From: Lingula anatina
Lineage: Eukaryota > Brachiopoda > Lingulata > Lingulida > Lingulidae
Assembly (NCBI RefSeq): GCF_001039355.2
Contig: NW_019773847.1
Location: 1,063,467-1,090,269 of the forward strand
Direction of reading: 5' to 3'
DNA: 26,803 bases
The number at the start of each line of letters is the position of its first letter. Position 1 is the stretch's first letter. The position numbers and the translations under genes are program-made. Of this stretch, positions 9,960 to 18,467 are shown in pieces. The notes below the pieces were generated by a model that was not told the origin of the DNA, did not search any database, and was given only the letters and a program-made list of their open reading frames with translations.

Positions 9960-10880
9960 TACCCTAGTATTGGTCAGCGGGGGCTGCAGTGTATCCCTGT
10001 GACAGGGGTGATTGAAAGGTCTAGGTCGTTTTACACCACGGTGCATGAAGGATACCCGGTGCTGTGACTTGACTTTATACATCACACACCGTGAGGATGA
10101 TACATCGGTCTTGTCTTCAGCATCAAGAGCTGATGACCATTACTGCATACATATCACAGTCTAATGAATGGAGTTCCAAACAGTTTTCACAAATTCAGAC
10201 TGGACTCATTCAATCGCGGTCTTGTTTTGTATTCGCAATCGTTGCATGTATGTCTCGGCATGGGTGATTTTTACGTACAAGAAATGAAATGTGTTGTGTT
10301 ACCAGCATTTTGAAAGTTATTTTTATCTGTTACGTACATAATTAAGAACAGCGAACGCACACAAACACAGGGACTTTCAACAGAAAGAAGAAATAATATG
10401 AAATGGATCTCCAGTGTAGGTTTTTTGTTTGCTTTTTCTTGTCTGTCAATTTTTTATTGCTGCATGTATAAATATATAAAGATAAGTGAGGAGACCAGTG
10501 GACATTTTGCAGGTCACATGGTTTTAATCTCTTCAACTTATTTGATAATTACTAAGAAGGTGTGGTAACAGATTTAATTGATTTGAATCAGCGCAAGTTG
10601 AACGGGTTTTCATTAAGTTTTTGTAAGGTTTGACAAGTACTTTCCATTCCAAAGACAATATTTATTCATCGTATGCGATTCCATACAAGTTTCAGATGAG
10701 AATAAACAAGATAATAAACTGCAGAATATTTATATGGAAAAATAAGAGAAGGCTTTAAAAATATAATTTCACAATAAGTTATGTTCCTCTGGTCAGACAG
10801 TTTGACTTATTATAGACCCAATATGATATTTAATAATTTAATTTGAATGGCTCTCCAATGTTTGTAATTTCTGGTAGATG
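9958..10880. other. Intergenic, no supported gene
   Basis: Moderately AT-rich, with only short, compositionally biased ORFs. It lies downstream of protease gene 1. Confidence 0.5.
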
Positions 10881-10886
10881 TTTATT
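10881..10886 (-). terminator. AATAAA polyadenylation signal of protease gene 1
   Basis: AATAAA on the minus strand, about 95 nt after the TAG stop at 10982-10984. Confidence 0.5.
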
Positions 10887-10981
10887 TCGTATCGGTAGTT
10901 ATTTTCTTAACAGTTTATCCCAAACGTTGTAGTCCTTCGTATAATATAATTAACCAGAAAATCAAAAATAAAAGCAATAAG

Positions 10982-11923
10982 CTACTTTTTAACTGTCGCA
11001 TCAGAGTTACACCCGACGTGAAGAAATCTGGTTGTTGTGGAAATGCTATCACATACCCACTGAATTCTGCAACTCCAGAAATGTGCTCCGTAACATGTCG
11101 CTTCCCATCGACAGTTATGTTGAGTCGGGCTGTCAGTGATCACGTTGTCTGTAGCCTGCTGAATGAGATAGGCCGCCACTTCTGCTGGTGCAGGTCGGTA
11201 ATCGAGCGAGCTCATGTAGGCGGCGGCCGCGCCGGCAACAAAAGCGGCAGCAACTGATGTACCGCTACCTTGGTCGTAGGCGTCCGGGGAGCCGGTTGCG
11301 CTACTGAGTATGTCCGTGCCCGGAGCCCAAATGTCTACCTCGGGCCCATAGTTGGAATAGATGGCCTTGGTGTCTCCTGCGGCTGATGCACCAACAGTGA
11401 TGGCGGCTTCGGAACTACCGGGGGATTGGTAAAATGACAGGCCATTATTGTTGCCAGACCCCGTTATTATTGTCACACCATAATTAGTAAATGTCTGTAT
11501 CACATCATTAAAAGCATCGTTGCGACTGGACTGCAATGCCAGCACCATAATAGACTTCTGACCAGAGGCGAGTATCGGAAACGCTGCTTCGTACATAGCC
11601 CATATGGCCCAACTGACTTGCCCAGATCCAGCATCATTTAGTATTTTCACGTTGATAAGATTGACGTTTTTTGCCACGCCCACTGTTTTCCCGCCAATTA
11701 TCCCGGCCACGTGGGTGCCGTGTCCATAGATGTCGGTAAAGTTCCAGCTGTCCAAGGCTTTGAAACCCTCAGAAACACGTGTGGAGCCGTCGCTGTTTGA
11801 AAATTCTTGATGTTCCGCGTAAATCCCTGAATCAAAAATATAGACGTTGACGTCACTTCCGGTACCCATGACATTGAATTTGCCGTCCAGTTGACCATTC
11901 GGTTGATTAATCCTGTCAAGGCC
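10982..11923 (-). CDS. Protease 1 exon 5 (catalytic domain)
   Basis: 942 nt from CACAAATAG|GGC to TAG at 10982-10984. It carries the whole mature domain and the five-cysteine tail. Frame continuity is supported by alignment with protease 2 through the terminal TRFLHVGC / TRLLNVGC. Confidence 0.88.
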   Translation of the reverse strand, partial: GLDRINQPNGQLDGKFNVMGTGSDVNVYIFDSGIYAEHQEFSNSDGSTRVSEGFKALDSWNFTDIYGHGTHVAGIIGGKTVGVAKNVNLINVKILNDAGSGQVSWAIWAMYEAAFPILASGQKSIMVLALQSSRNDAFNDVIQTFTNYGVTIITGSGNNNGLSFYQSPGSSEAAITVGASAAGDTKAIYSNYGPEVDIWAPGTDILSSATGSPDAYDQGSGTSVAAAFVAGAAAAYMSSLDYRPAPAEVAAYLIQQATDNVITDSPTQHNCRWEATCYGAHFWSCRIQWVCDSISTTTRFLHVGCNSDATVKK

Positions 11924-13568
11924 CTATTTGTGAAAAAAGTAAAGAGTAAAAATTAATCTTGTTGTTATTTAACCTATCTTTAATTCTTAACAAAGATTAT
12001 ATATCAAAACTTACCGGTGACGCTATAATTCCCCCTACTTCTCAAGGAAACAGCAGTGCAAGAAAGCAATATATTATCTCCAGACATAATAGATCTATAT
12101 AATAGCGGCATATAAGGCCCCATCACCATCTTTCTGACTTACAAGACCCCATGACTACAATACATCAGTTATTCATGTAGACCTGTGCTTGTTGGCGAAA
12201 AATCTGAAAAGCCATACACACCCAATCTGTTGCAGCCGTCTTCGGTGGGCATACGTTGTTATCCACAGGTTCCTCAGCCGCCGGACACTCACACGGGACG
12301 TAGCATACTGGTGCCTGTGCCGTGGTCACTATACTGTCCTGGTAAATGGCTTCCACCACGTCCACCCTCCCCCGCAGTAGACGGAGACCCCTGTAGATAT
12401 ATAACGATGGACGTGCAGTAATTTGCACAATAAGAAAATGTTACCCAAGGGCTTTCGTTGAAAGGCACGGTAGTCAACGGAAAGTGAATTGGAGAATTTG
12501 CCTTATAACATATACCCTTACTTTACCATTTTCATTATCTCGACTGTTAACACCGATCATCCTTTGGAGATGTTGGTTAAAATTTATTAAACAGGTAAAT
12601 CCAATTGTCAATCTGTTTTAACGGTATCTTAGAGAGAAAATGCATTTAAAGTAACCAATTGCACATCGGTGTCGTCACCAGCTGAAACGGTCATGTGTAA
12701 TATGTGTAAATATATGTATAAAGAAAGATCAACAATGACATTAACACTGTGAATGGATATTCCAGAAATAAAGGGAAAAATAGGTCAGACATATTAAAAC
12801 TATACTCACTCCTCTTGTGTTTCGACTACAACCATCTTCGTGTCCCCGAAGTCCATCATCACCCCGACCGAGGGGTCATTTTCAAAGGCAGAGCTACGTC
12901 CATTTGTGACAGAATATGGCTCGGACTTCAAATTTTCCACAAATGTTGATGCTGAAAAAGGAACAAAGAATTGAATATGAAATACATACATGCAGTTGTG
13001 AATCTTCAAATATTTACTGCATTTTTAACCACACTGTCAATTCCAGTAACAGCAACAATTTGCAAAAAGACAATATGCAGCCTTCGACAACAGCTTGCAG
13101 CAACAATTATTTCAGCCTATCTTTAAGTGCAAACAGGGATTGATAAATGTAGACAAGTTTACGTAATGGAAACTTATAGTATTCTCCCATCTCATTTGCA
13201 TGAGGCTATACCCAGTAAACAGAGAACATAACCATCACATGTATCATAACGTCCCAGCCAACGTTGGGATCACGTGGCTAGAGCGTTGCTACCACATTAT
13301 AACGTCATAGCCACAGATTATAGCCACGTGGTACCAACGCGATCTGTTTGCTGGGGCTAATATAACCAAAGAACCCCCCCCCCAAAAAAAAAAAAAAAAA
13401 AAAAAAGCGTAAGGTTAACGTCAAAGTAACGGTAAGGTAACGATTTGAAATGCTGAACAGAAGGTCACTATAGTGTACGGGTAGGCTAACAAGACCATCG
13501 ATCCAGCGTGTAATTTCGAAAAACAGTGTCAACGTCGACATAGGCCCTATCACTTGGATGATATGAAC

Positions 13569-13618
<50 letters not shown>

Positions 13619-14130
13619 CATTAAAAATAAAAGCGGAAGCACGCACTGGTTTGTGGGTCCACTCCCTGCTTTAGTTTGACAATGTAAGTGTCTGGTACTC
13701 CACTGTCCCCAGTGTAGGTGTGGAGTTCAACTAGAACAGAAAACAAAGGTTAGGTTGTGGTCCATTTCAATTCCACTATTCGACTATTAGTATGTTTGCA
13801 AACAACACCCGGTGTTACATATCACCAAATGATTTTTCTTATTCAGATGTACGGCAATAATCTCGATTGCTAAAGGATCAAATGTCTCGCGTCTTCTCCA
13901 AATTCTAAATAGTGGTTGCCGTGAGAGCTAAATAGAAGATATATTTATTTATATCCACGAAAGAAAAGGAATCGCCAACGACGAGCTCGAAAAGTACGTT
14001 ACTTACCGTTAGTAGCATCTGCGGGGAATATTCTTCGATCGCCTTCTACATAAGGCTCAGCAATGACTGCATAAATCAGGATATAGAGGGGAAGGAGGAT
14101 AGAAATCCTCGCTACAGTCCCAAGCGTCAT
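10982..14130 (-). CDS. Secreted S8 proteinase K-like protease 1, divergent cleft (five coding exons)
   Basis: Exons 14007-14130, 13647-13730, 12810-12951, 12222-12390 and 10982-11923 join in frame (1461 nt) to give 486 aa; intron phases are 1, 1, 2, 0. Residues 1-24 are a signal peptide. An I9-type inhibitor propeptide starts near VPDTYIVKLKQGVD. A linker has four cysteines (146, 149, 151, 164). The mature domain begins about WGLDRINQPNG (173). The triad is present: D204 (YIFDSG), H241 (GHGTHVAG), S396 (SGTSV), with oxyanion Asn331 (GSGNNN). The substrate-binding SLGG strand is replaced by ALQS (302-305), and the serine motif reads GTSVAAAFVAG instead of GTSMACP. The tail has five cysteines. 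The family are secreted serine endopeptidases; activity here is plausible, but specificity is probably altered. The paralogue lies ~3.1 kb upstream. Confidence 0.88.
12222..12390 (-). CDS. Protease 1 exon 4 (propeptide end and four-Cys linker)
   Basis: 169 nt between ATCTACAG and TGG|GTGTGT, phase 2 to phase 0. Encodes GRVDVVEAIYQD, the end of the propeptide, then a linker with Cys spaced x2, x1 and x12. Confidence 0.8.
12810..12951 (-). CDS. Protease 1 exon 3 (propeptide)
   Basis: 142 nt between CTTTTTCAG and the donor GTGAGT, phase 1 to phase 2. Encodes the central propeptide, including VGVMMDFGDTKMVVVETQE. Confidence 0.75.
13211..13355. mobile_element. Short MITE-like element with CCCAGYAAACAGA ends
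   Basis: The left end CCCAGTAAACAGA (13211) and right end TCTGTTTGCTGGG (to 13355) are inverted repeats of 13 bp with one mismatch. The ~145-bp interior is rich in ACGT and CCACGTGG words, unlike the surrounding intron. It sits in intron 2 of protease 1. Similar CCCAGCAAACA-ended elements are, from memory, widespread in marine invertebrates. Confidence 0.6.
13374..13406. repeat. C10A23 homopolymer junction in protease 1 intron 2
   Basis: Ten C followed by 23 A, located about 20 bp past the MITE-like element. Confidence 0.9.
13569..13617. repeat. (TAA)n microsatellite in protease 1 intron 2
   Basis: About 16 near-perfect TAA units, ending 30 nt from the exon 2 donor. On the coding strand it reads TTA repeats, which produce the Leu-rich ORF at 13305-13646. 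Confidence 0.95.
13647..13730 (-). CDS. Protease 1 exon 2 (propeptide start)
   Basis: 84 nt, phase 1 to phase 1, between TGTTCTAG and the donor GTGCGT. Encodes GVPDTYIVKLKQGVDPQT, the first strand of an I9 propeptide. The corresponding exon of protease 2 is exactly the same length. Confidence 0.8.
14007..14130 (-). CDS. Protease 1 exon 1 (signal peptide)
   Basis: ATG at 14128-14130; 41 codons plus one base. Encodes MTLGTVARISILLPLYILIY and a likely cleavage near VIA|EP. Donor AACG|GTAAGT. Confidence 0.8.
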
Positions 14131-14238
14131 CCTTGAAAGAGGCTAAAATGTTTAGAAAACGTTATTGAAGTTACAGGTAAGCGTATGAGATGAAAGCGAT
14201 ACTTAGTATATTCGTGTAGCTGCACTGCTGTTTGATCG

Positions 14239-14246
14239 CTATATAG
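14239..14246 (-). promoter_or_regulatory. TATA-like motif upstream of protease 1
   Basis: CTATATAG, palindromic, 109 nt upstream of the protease 1 ATG. It would place transcription start about 80 nt before the ATG if used. An acceptor-like AACATTTTAG 12 nt before the ATG leaves open a 5' UTR intron instead. Confidence 0.25.
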
Positions 14247-14572
14247 CATTCATAAATTTAGAAAGAAGATCCATTATGTCATAACACGCCTTTAAGTAAT
14301 ATATTTAATAAAACTTATATTTAATAAAACGTTACATCTAACTCTCACATAGACACATGCTATAGCACGAGAAAAAAATGACTTGCCGTTTTTCTGCGAT
14401 GTCAGAATAACCACTTCGTGCCTGGCCGGACAATAAGTATCCGCTGAATTGATTGTCGTTCAGGTAGTACATATTCTTCGAAGCGGTAATGCGGCTAGAC
14501 TAATTTGTTTTCCGTCAGATCTTTTATCGGTGCTTATCTTTCAGCAACGGAGGCGTTAAGGCGAATATACAA
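14247..14572. other. Intergenic between the two proteases
   Basis: No gene seen. The 19-mers at 14531-14574 recur in altered order at 14951-14994. Confidence 0.5.
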
Positions 14573-14743
14573 TCAGGGGCGAAATGAGGCAGTCCTCTGA
14601 GTCTTCCGGAAGACGGTCAGATTGTCAAGTTTACTCTGACAGTTATCTATTTTTTTTTCTGTCGGAAGACCGTCAAAAATGGAGGATGGATCAACAAAGC
14701 TAATTTGGAAGAATGTCAGAAAATAGCTCTGGATCCGCCCCTG
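14573..14743. mobile_element. Small element with TCAGGGGCG-like inverted ends
   Basis: The left end TCAGGGGCG and the right end CGCCCCTGA are inverted repeats. The right end shares CTGGATCCGCCCCTG (14729-14743) exactly with the repeat at 9277-9291. Inside are a perfect 14-bp palindrome GTCTTCCGGAAGAC (14601-14614) and a second GGAAGACCGTC word. Confidence 0.4.
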
Positions 14744-15189
14744 ACAATGTAGATGCTGTCGAATTTATTTGGTGTTTGGGCAGGACAACGTGAAATGTCA
14801 ATGACCGGCTAAATTTCGCGGCAGAAGGTAGTGCTGCGTGTGGTGTGCAGTTGCGGTCAGTAATCAGCTTTCCTTTTCCATCAGTGCCGCCGATGTGGCG
14901 AAACTCAAGGTCCGTGTAACGGAGAGTACATCCTCTATTAAATAAATAGATTAAGGCAAATATGCAATCTGTGTTCATCTTTCAGCTACGAAGGGTGCAG
15001 ACAGATGCTATCGGCCAGCTTAAGTGTCAACGGTACTGATATCGCGCGTGAAAGCTCAATCACAGAATCACCGACCGGTGCGCCAAGTACCTTATAAGTT
15101 TTATTACATAAGAAAAGAGACAGAAATGTCCTCTTCATGAAGCTACAGAACGGGTCTGTGTCACGAAGCTTGCATGCAGATTTCACCAG
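14744..15189. other. Intergenic, weakly coding-like on the minus strand
   Basis: Minus-strand ORFs at 14700-14978 and 14986-15186 lie in GC-richer DNA than their surroundings. The first ends inside the GGGGCGGATCCAG repeat and neither has a recognisable domain. A transposon or gene relic is possible; no gene is called. Confidence 0.4.
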
Positions 15190-15202
15190 ATATTCTAAGT
15201 GA

Positions 15203-15726
15203 TTCTAGGACAATCCCCCCCACCCCCGGACGATTTCCCCCAAGAAATATATATTTATATACAAATATAAAGTAGAAAGTGTAAAGTTTAAAACATTTCA
15301 ACCGTTTTATTTATATGTTTAGTGTCATAAGACAACTTTATCACGAAACAAATTATTGTATAACAAATTCCCTTTTCATTGAGTACAAGTACAGGAATAT
15401 TTATTAAATATGTAATCGAAGTATAACCACCTATATCCTTCAGGTAAAGGTGGGGTAAACAGATGAACAGGTAAACAGGTATTTTATAAATATTTTGTTT
15501 AATAAAATTATCTATCCTTGATTTGCATCATCACACTAAGAAATATTCAGAAAATGGATGAAAAGATTTTAACTTTGTACTCTTTACTTTATGTTTGTAA
15601 ATAAATATATATATTCTTCGGGGAGGGGGAATCGTCCGGCGGGGAATTGCCCAGGGGGGAATTGTCTGGGGGGATTGTCCGGGGGGAATAGTCCGGGGGG
15701 GAATTGTCTGGGGGGGGGAATTGTCC
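15203..15726. mobile_element. Foldback element with long inverted arms and a C/G-run minirepeat array
   Basis: The left arm starts AGGACAATCCCCCCC near 15207, has a second unit GGACGATTTCCCCC, then runs into TA-rich sequence. The right arm mirrors this: matching TA-rich sequence, then about seven units of a GGGGGGAATTGTCC-type motif from 15619 to 15726. Inverted similarity continues inward for roughly 100 bp (ACAAAYATAAAGTA-type words on both sides). The right arm has more motif units than the left. The near-identical 13-mers ATATTCTAAGTGA (15190-15202) and ATATTCTGAGTGA (15734-15746) flank it, possibly a target-site duplication. No coding frame. Confidence 0.65.
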
Positions 15727-15749
15727 TGATACCATATTCTGAGTGAGGA

Positions 15750-17254
15750 TAAAAGTTTACTACCTTATGTTTGTGTTACTCTGGGCTATCACTCATCCTT
15801 GCCCTTGCACCGTCAAGTTTCTGAGCCTACCCATGGGAAGGTATGCTGAAGCTGAAACCATGACACCCCACTGACAGTACCTTTACCAATTCTGCGAATA
15901 GCTTGCGGCTGGTGCCGAATACTAATAGAAGATACAGAAAAACATTCTGTAATTATTCTGAATTTCGTGCTTGGACCACGTGGACCTTCATAGATGGCTA
16001 CCCTCTTTAAAAATATTTTAAAAGGTTATGAAAAAAAAAAACATATTAAGTAAACAAATAAAAATAACATTTGAGTAACTTAGAATGTCGGAACAGATTC
16101 AGAAAGTAGGTTTTTCACATGAAAATCCGTTCTCCCACCAAAATCAGTAGTTGTTATCCATTTTATAGCCCTACGGCTTTATTGTTCATGGATATAAGCG
16201 TTACTATGCAATTACACTGATGGCATTTCGAACATAACGTTATAATCATTGTTAATTATGATATATTTCGTGTACGCAGATAGAAACTTCGTGATATTAT
16301 TGCATTTCAGAATGGACCAAAAAAGGGGAACCAAAAGTGCGCACTTCAGGCGTTAAAATTTTAATTAAAATTGTCTATCAAGATGCTGCTGAAATCAAAT
16401 CAAATTTATTAAAAATATTGAATGTTTGTAGGACTTAATTGACATTAATGTATCATCGAACAGTGTTTTATAGAATTTCTAACAAGTTTGTCTGCCTTAT
16501 AGGTTATTGCAATCATTTATTATCATCCAAATACCGAAAATGATTTTTTTCCTGCATCAAATTAGTTAATAACGCATCTATCTTTCTGCTCGTTTAAAAT
16601 AATGAAAAAGCCCTCAAAATATAAAATATCGGCGTTTATATTTTTTCGTTGCAATAGGCAACTCAAGCGTCATTTTAACACCTTTCTATTTTGAGGGGAG
16701 ATAGCAATCGATATGGGACGTCACTTCATCCCTGAACATGATTTTATCACGAAAATTGGCAGAGTTGTCCAGGAGAGTATAACATAAAATGCTGTGCCGT
16801 CGAATTGGTTTAAATGTTTCTGTTACGAAGTTATGATTACAGATTTTCTTTAAACAAAGGCATCATTTTGCTTTATCAACCACTAAATCTTGCTTAGACT
16901 TATAAGAAAATCGCTGGCAGGCTTTTGGAGTACCAAATGATGTCATTAAATCGGCGCTGAAACAGTAAAACAGTAAACGTGTGTGCTCAGGTGAAAGAGA
17001 AATTTGAGAAGCCGATTTATCGTTACCCTAAATCGCTATAATGACGTCATCCGTAACATGGCATATGTGTAAATGTTAATTAAGGCACTCACTGAACAAT
17101 GAAGATTTGTTAATTACCCAAAAGAATGCATGTAAGTCAGTAAATAAGGATTTTTTGTCGAAGGGTGACAATTAATATCCTTAAAGTAACAGTGAAGATT
17201 GCGTCCTTTGTCACATCGGCAAAATGACAAATAATTAAATTAAAGCGTCTCAAG
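15750..17254. other. Intergenic downstream of protease 2, no gene seen
   Basis: 1.5 kb of AT-rich DNA with no long ORF, no splice-linked coding pieces and no repeat with clear ends. I found no AATAAA close to the protease 2 stop on the minus strand, so the 3' end of that transcript is unplaced. Confidence 0.5.
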
Positions 17255-18211
17255 CTAAATAACAACTGTACTGCTTTGTGAGGGGTCACATCCAACGTTC
17301 AAAAGTCTGGTTACAGAGGAACCGGGCAGGCAAATCTCCCGTTCACATGTTCCCATCCACCAATAACAACCTTCTTCTCTGGAGATTGTCACCTTGTAAC
17401 AATATTTCTCAGGGATGTTAGTGACAACGTTATCCATGGAGGTGGCAACGAGGTGTTGTCTTACCTCTGCTGGCGATGGTTTGTGGTCCAGAGTACTCAT
17501 GTAGGCAGCGGCGGCACCGGCCACCATGGGGCAAGCCATAGACGTACCGCTGGATATAGCTGAGCTATCTGGGCTACCTACGTAGGCACTCAGGATGAAC
17601 TGTCCGGGGGCCCATATGTCCACCCTGGGCCCATAGTTGGAGAAATAGGCCCTGTCGTCATTGTCCCACGTTGCCCCGACTGTTATGGCTTCCTCGGCAT
17701 TGGCGGGTGACGTGAACGATGAAAGTGAGTTATCATTCCCCGCGGCGACAACGACTATAATTCCAGCCTCGGTCACCAGCGTGTTGACTAGATCATCGAA
17801 AAGGTCTTGCTGCGGTCCCCCTAAGGACATATTGATGATGGACTTTCGTTTTGTCACGTCCACTTGATCACGGACCCACTCTAACATTGCCATAATTCCG
17901 CTGGTATAACCGCTACCTTCGTCGTTCAATACCTTCACATTGATCAACTTAACATTCTTGGCAACTCCCGTGGTAATGCCTCCAACAGTCCCAGCAACGT
18001 GCGTCCCGTGACCATTGATGTCTGTATCTGACCAACTGGCGTCTGCTTTATTTCCAAATGTCACCCGACTGCTGTTGTCCTTACGTAAAAATTGCTGGTG
18101 CTCGGCATAAACCCCAGAGTCAAATATATACACATCGACGTCACTTCCTGTACCCTTCACGTTGAACTTGCCGTTAGGCAGTCGCGTTGTCTGGTCGATT
18201 CTGTCAAGACC
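17255..18211 (-). CDS. Protease 2 exon 5 (catalytic domain)
   Basis: 957 nt from TTACACAG|GGT to TAG at 17255-17257. Contains the complete triad and the five-cysteine tail. Confidence 0.92.
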   Translation of the reverse strand, partial: GLDRIDQTTRLPNGKFNVKGTGSDVDVYIFDSGVYAEHQQFLRKDNSSRVTFGNKADASWSDTDINGHGTHVAGTVGGITTGVAKNVKLINVKVLNDEGSGYTSGIMAMLEWVRDQVDVTKRKSIINMSLGGPQQDLFDDLVNTLVTEAGIIVVVAAGNDNSLSSFTSPANAEEAITVGATWDNDDRAYFSNYGPRVDIWAPGQFILSAYVGSPDSSAISSGTSMACPMVAGAAAAYMSTLDHKPSPAEVRQHLVATSMDNVVTNIPEKYCYKVTISREEGCYWWMGTCEREICLPGSSVTRLLNVGCDPSQSSTVVI

Positions 18212-18426
18212 CTGTGTAAGGAAATAATATGATCAAATTGAAAAAGGACCAAATATGAAGATAAATGAAAAGGCGCAAGATAGGCGTATACTGAAGCATG
18301 ACGCCCCATTGAAAATTCATTTACCATGTCTGCGATTAACCTGCGGTTCGTTTGTGCAGAGTCATACAACGAGAAGATACAGAAAAATATTCAACTTTGT
18401 TTCTTTTCTTCCGTACATAATATGCA

Positions 18427-18467
<41 letters not shown>

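Noticed and set aside
9799-10085. Overlapping ORFs on both strands
   Set aside because: Both are created by the (AT)n tract (Ile-Tyr runs) and have no motif outside it.
10982-11130. Possible frameshift at the protease 1 C-terminus, where another frame is also open
   Set aside because: Alignment with protease 2 keeps the cysteines and the terminal TRFLHVGC / TRLLNVGC in the current frame, so no frameshift is needed.
13305-13646. 113-aa ORF with a Leu-rich 'signal/membrane' stretch
   Set aside because: The Leu run is the (TAA)n microsatellite read as TTA/CTT codons, and Phe-Gly is the C10A23 tract; it lies in a protease intron.
15619-15726. CRISPR-like or VNTR protein-coding array
   Set aside because: The repeats are only 13-17 bp, degenerate and without spacers, and lie in the inverted arm of a foldback element in animal DNA.
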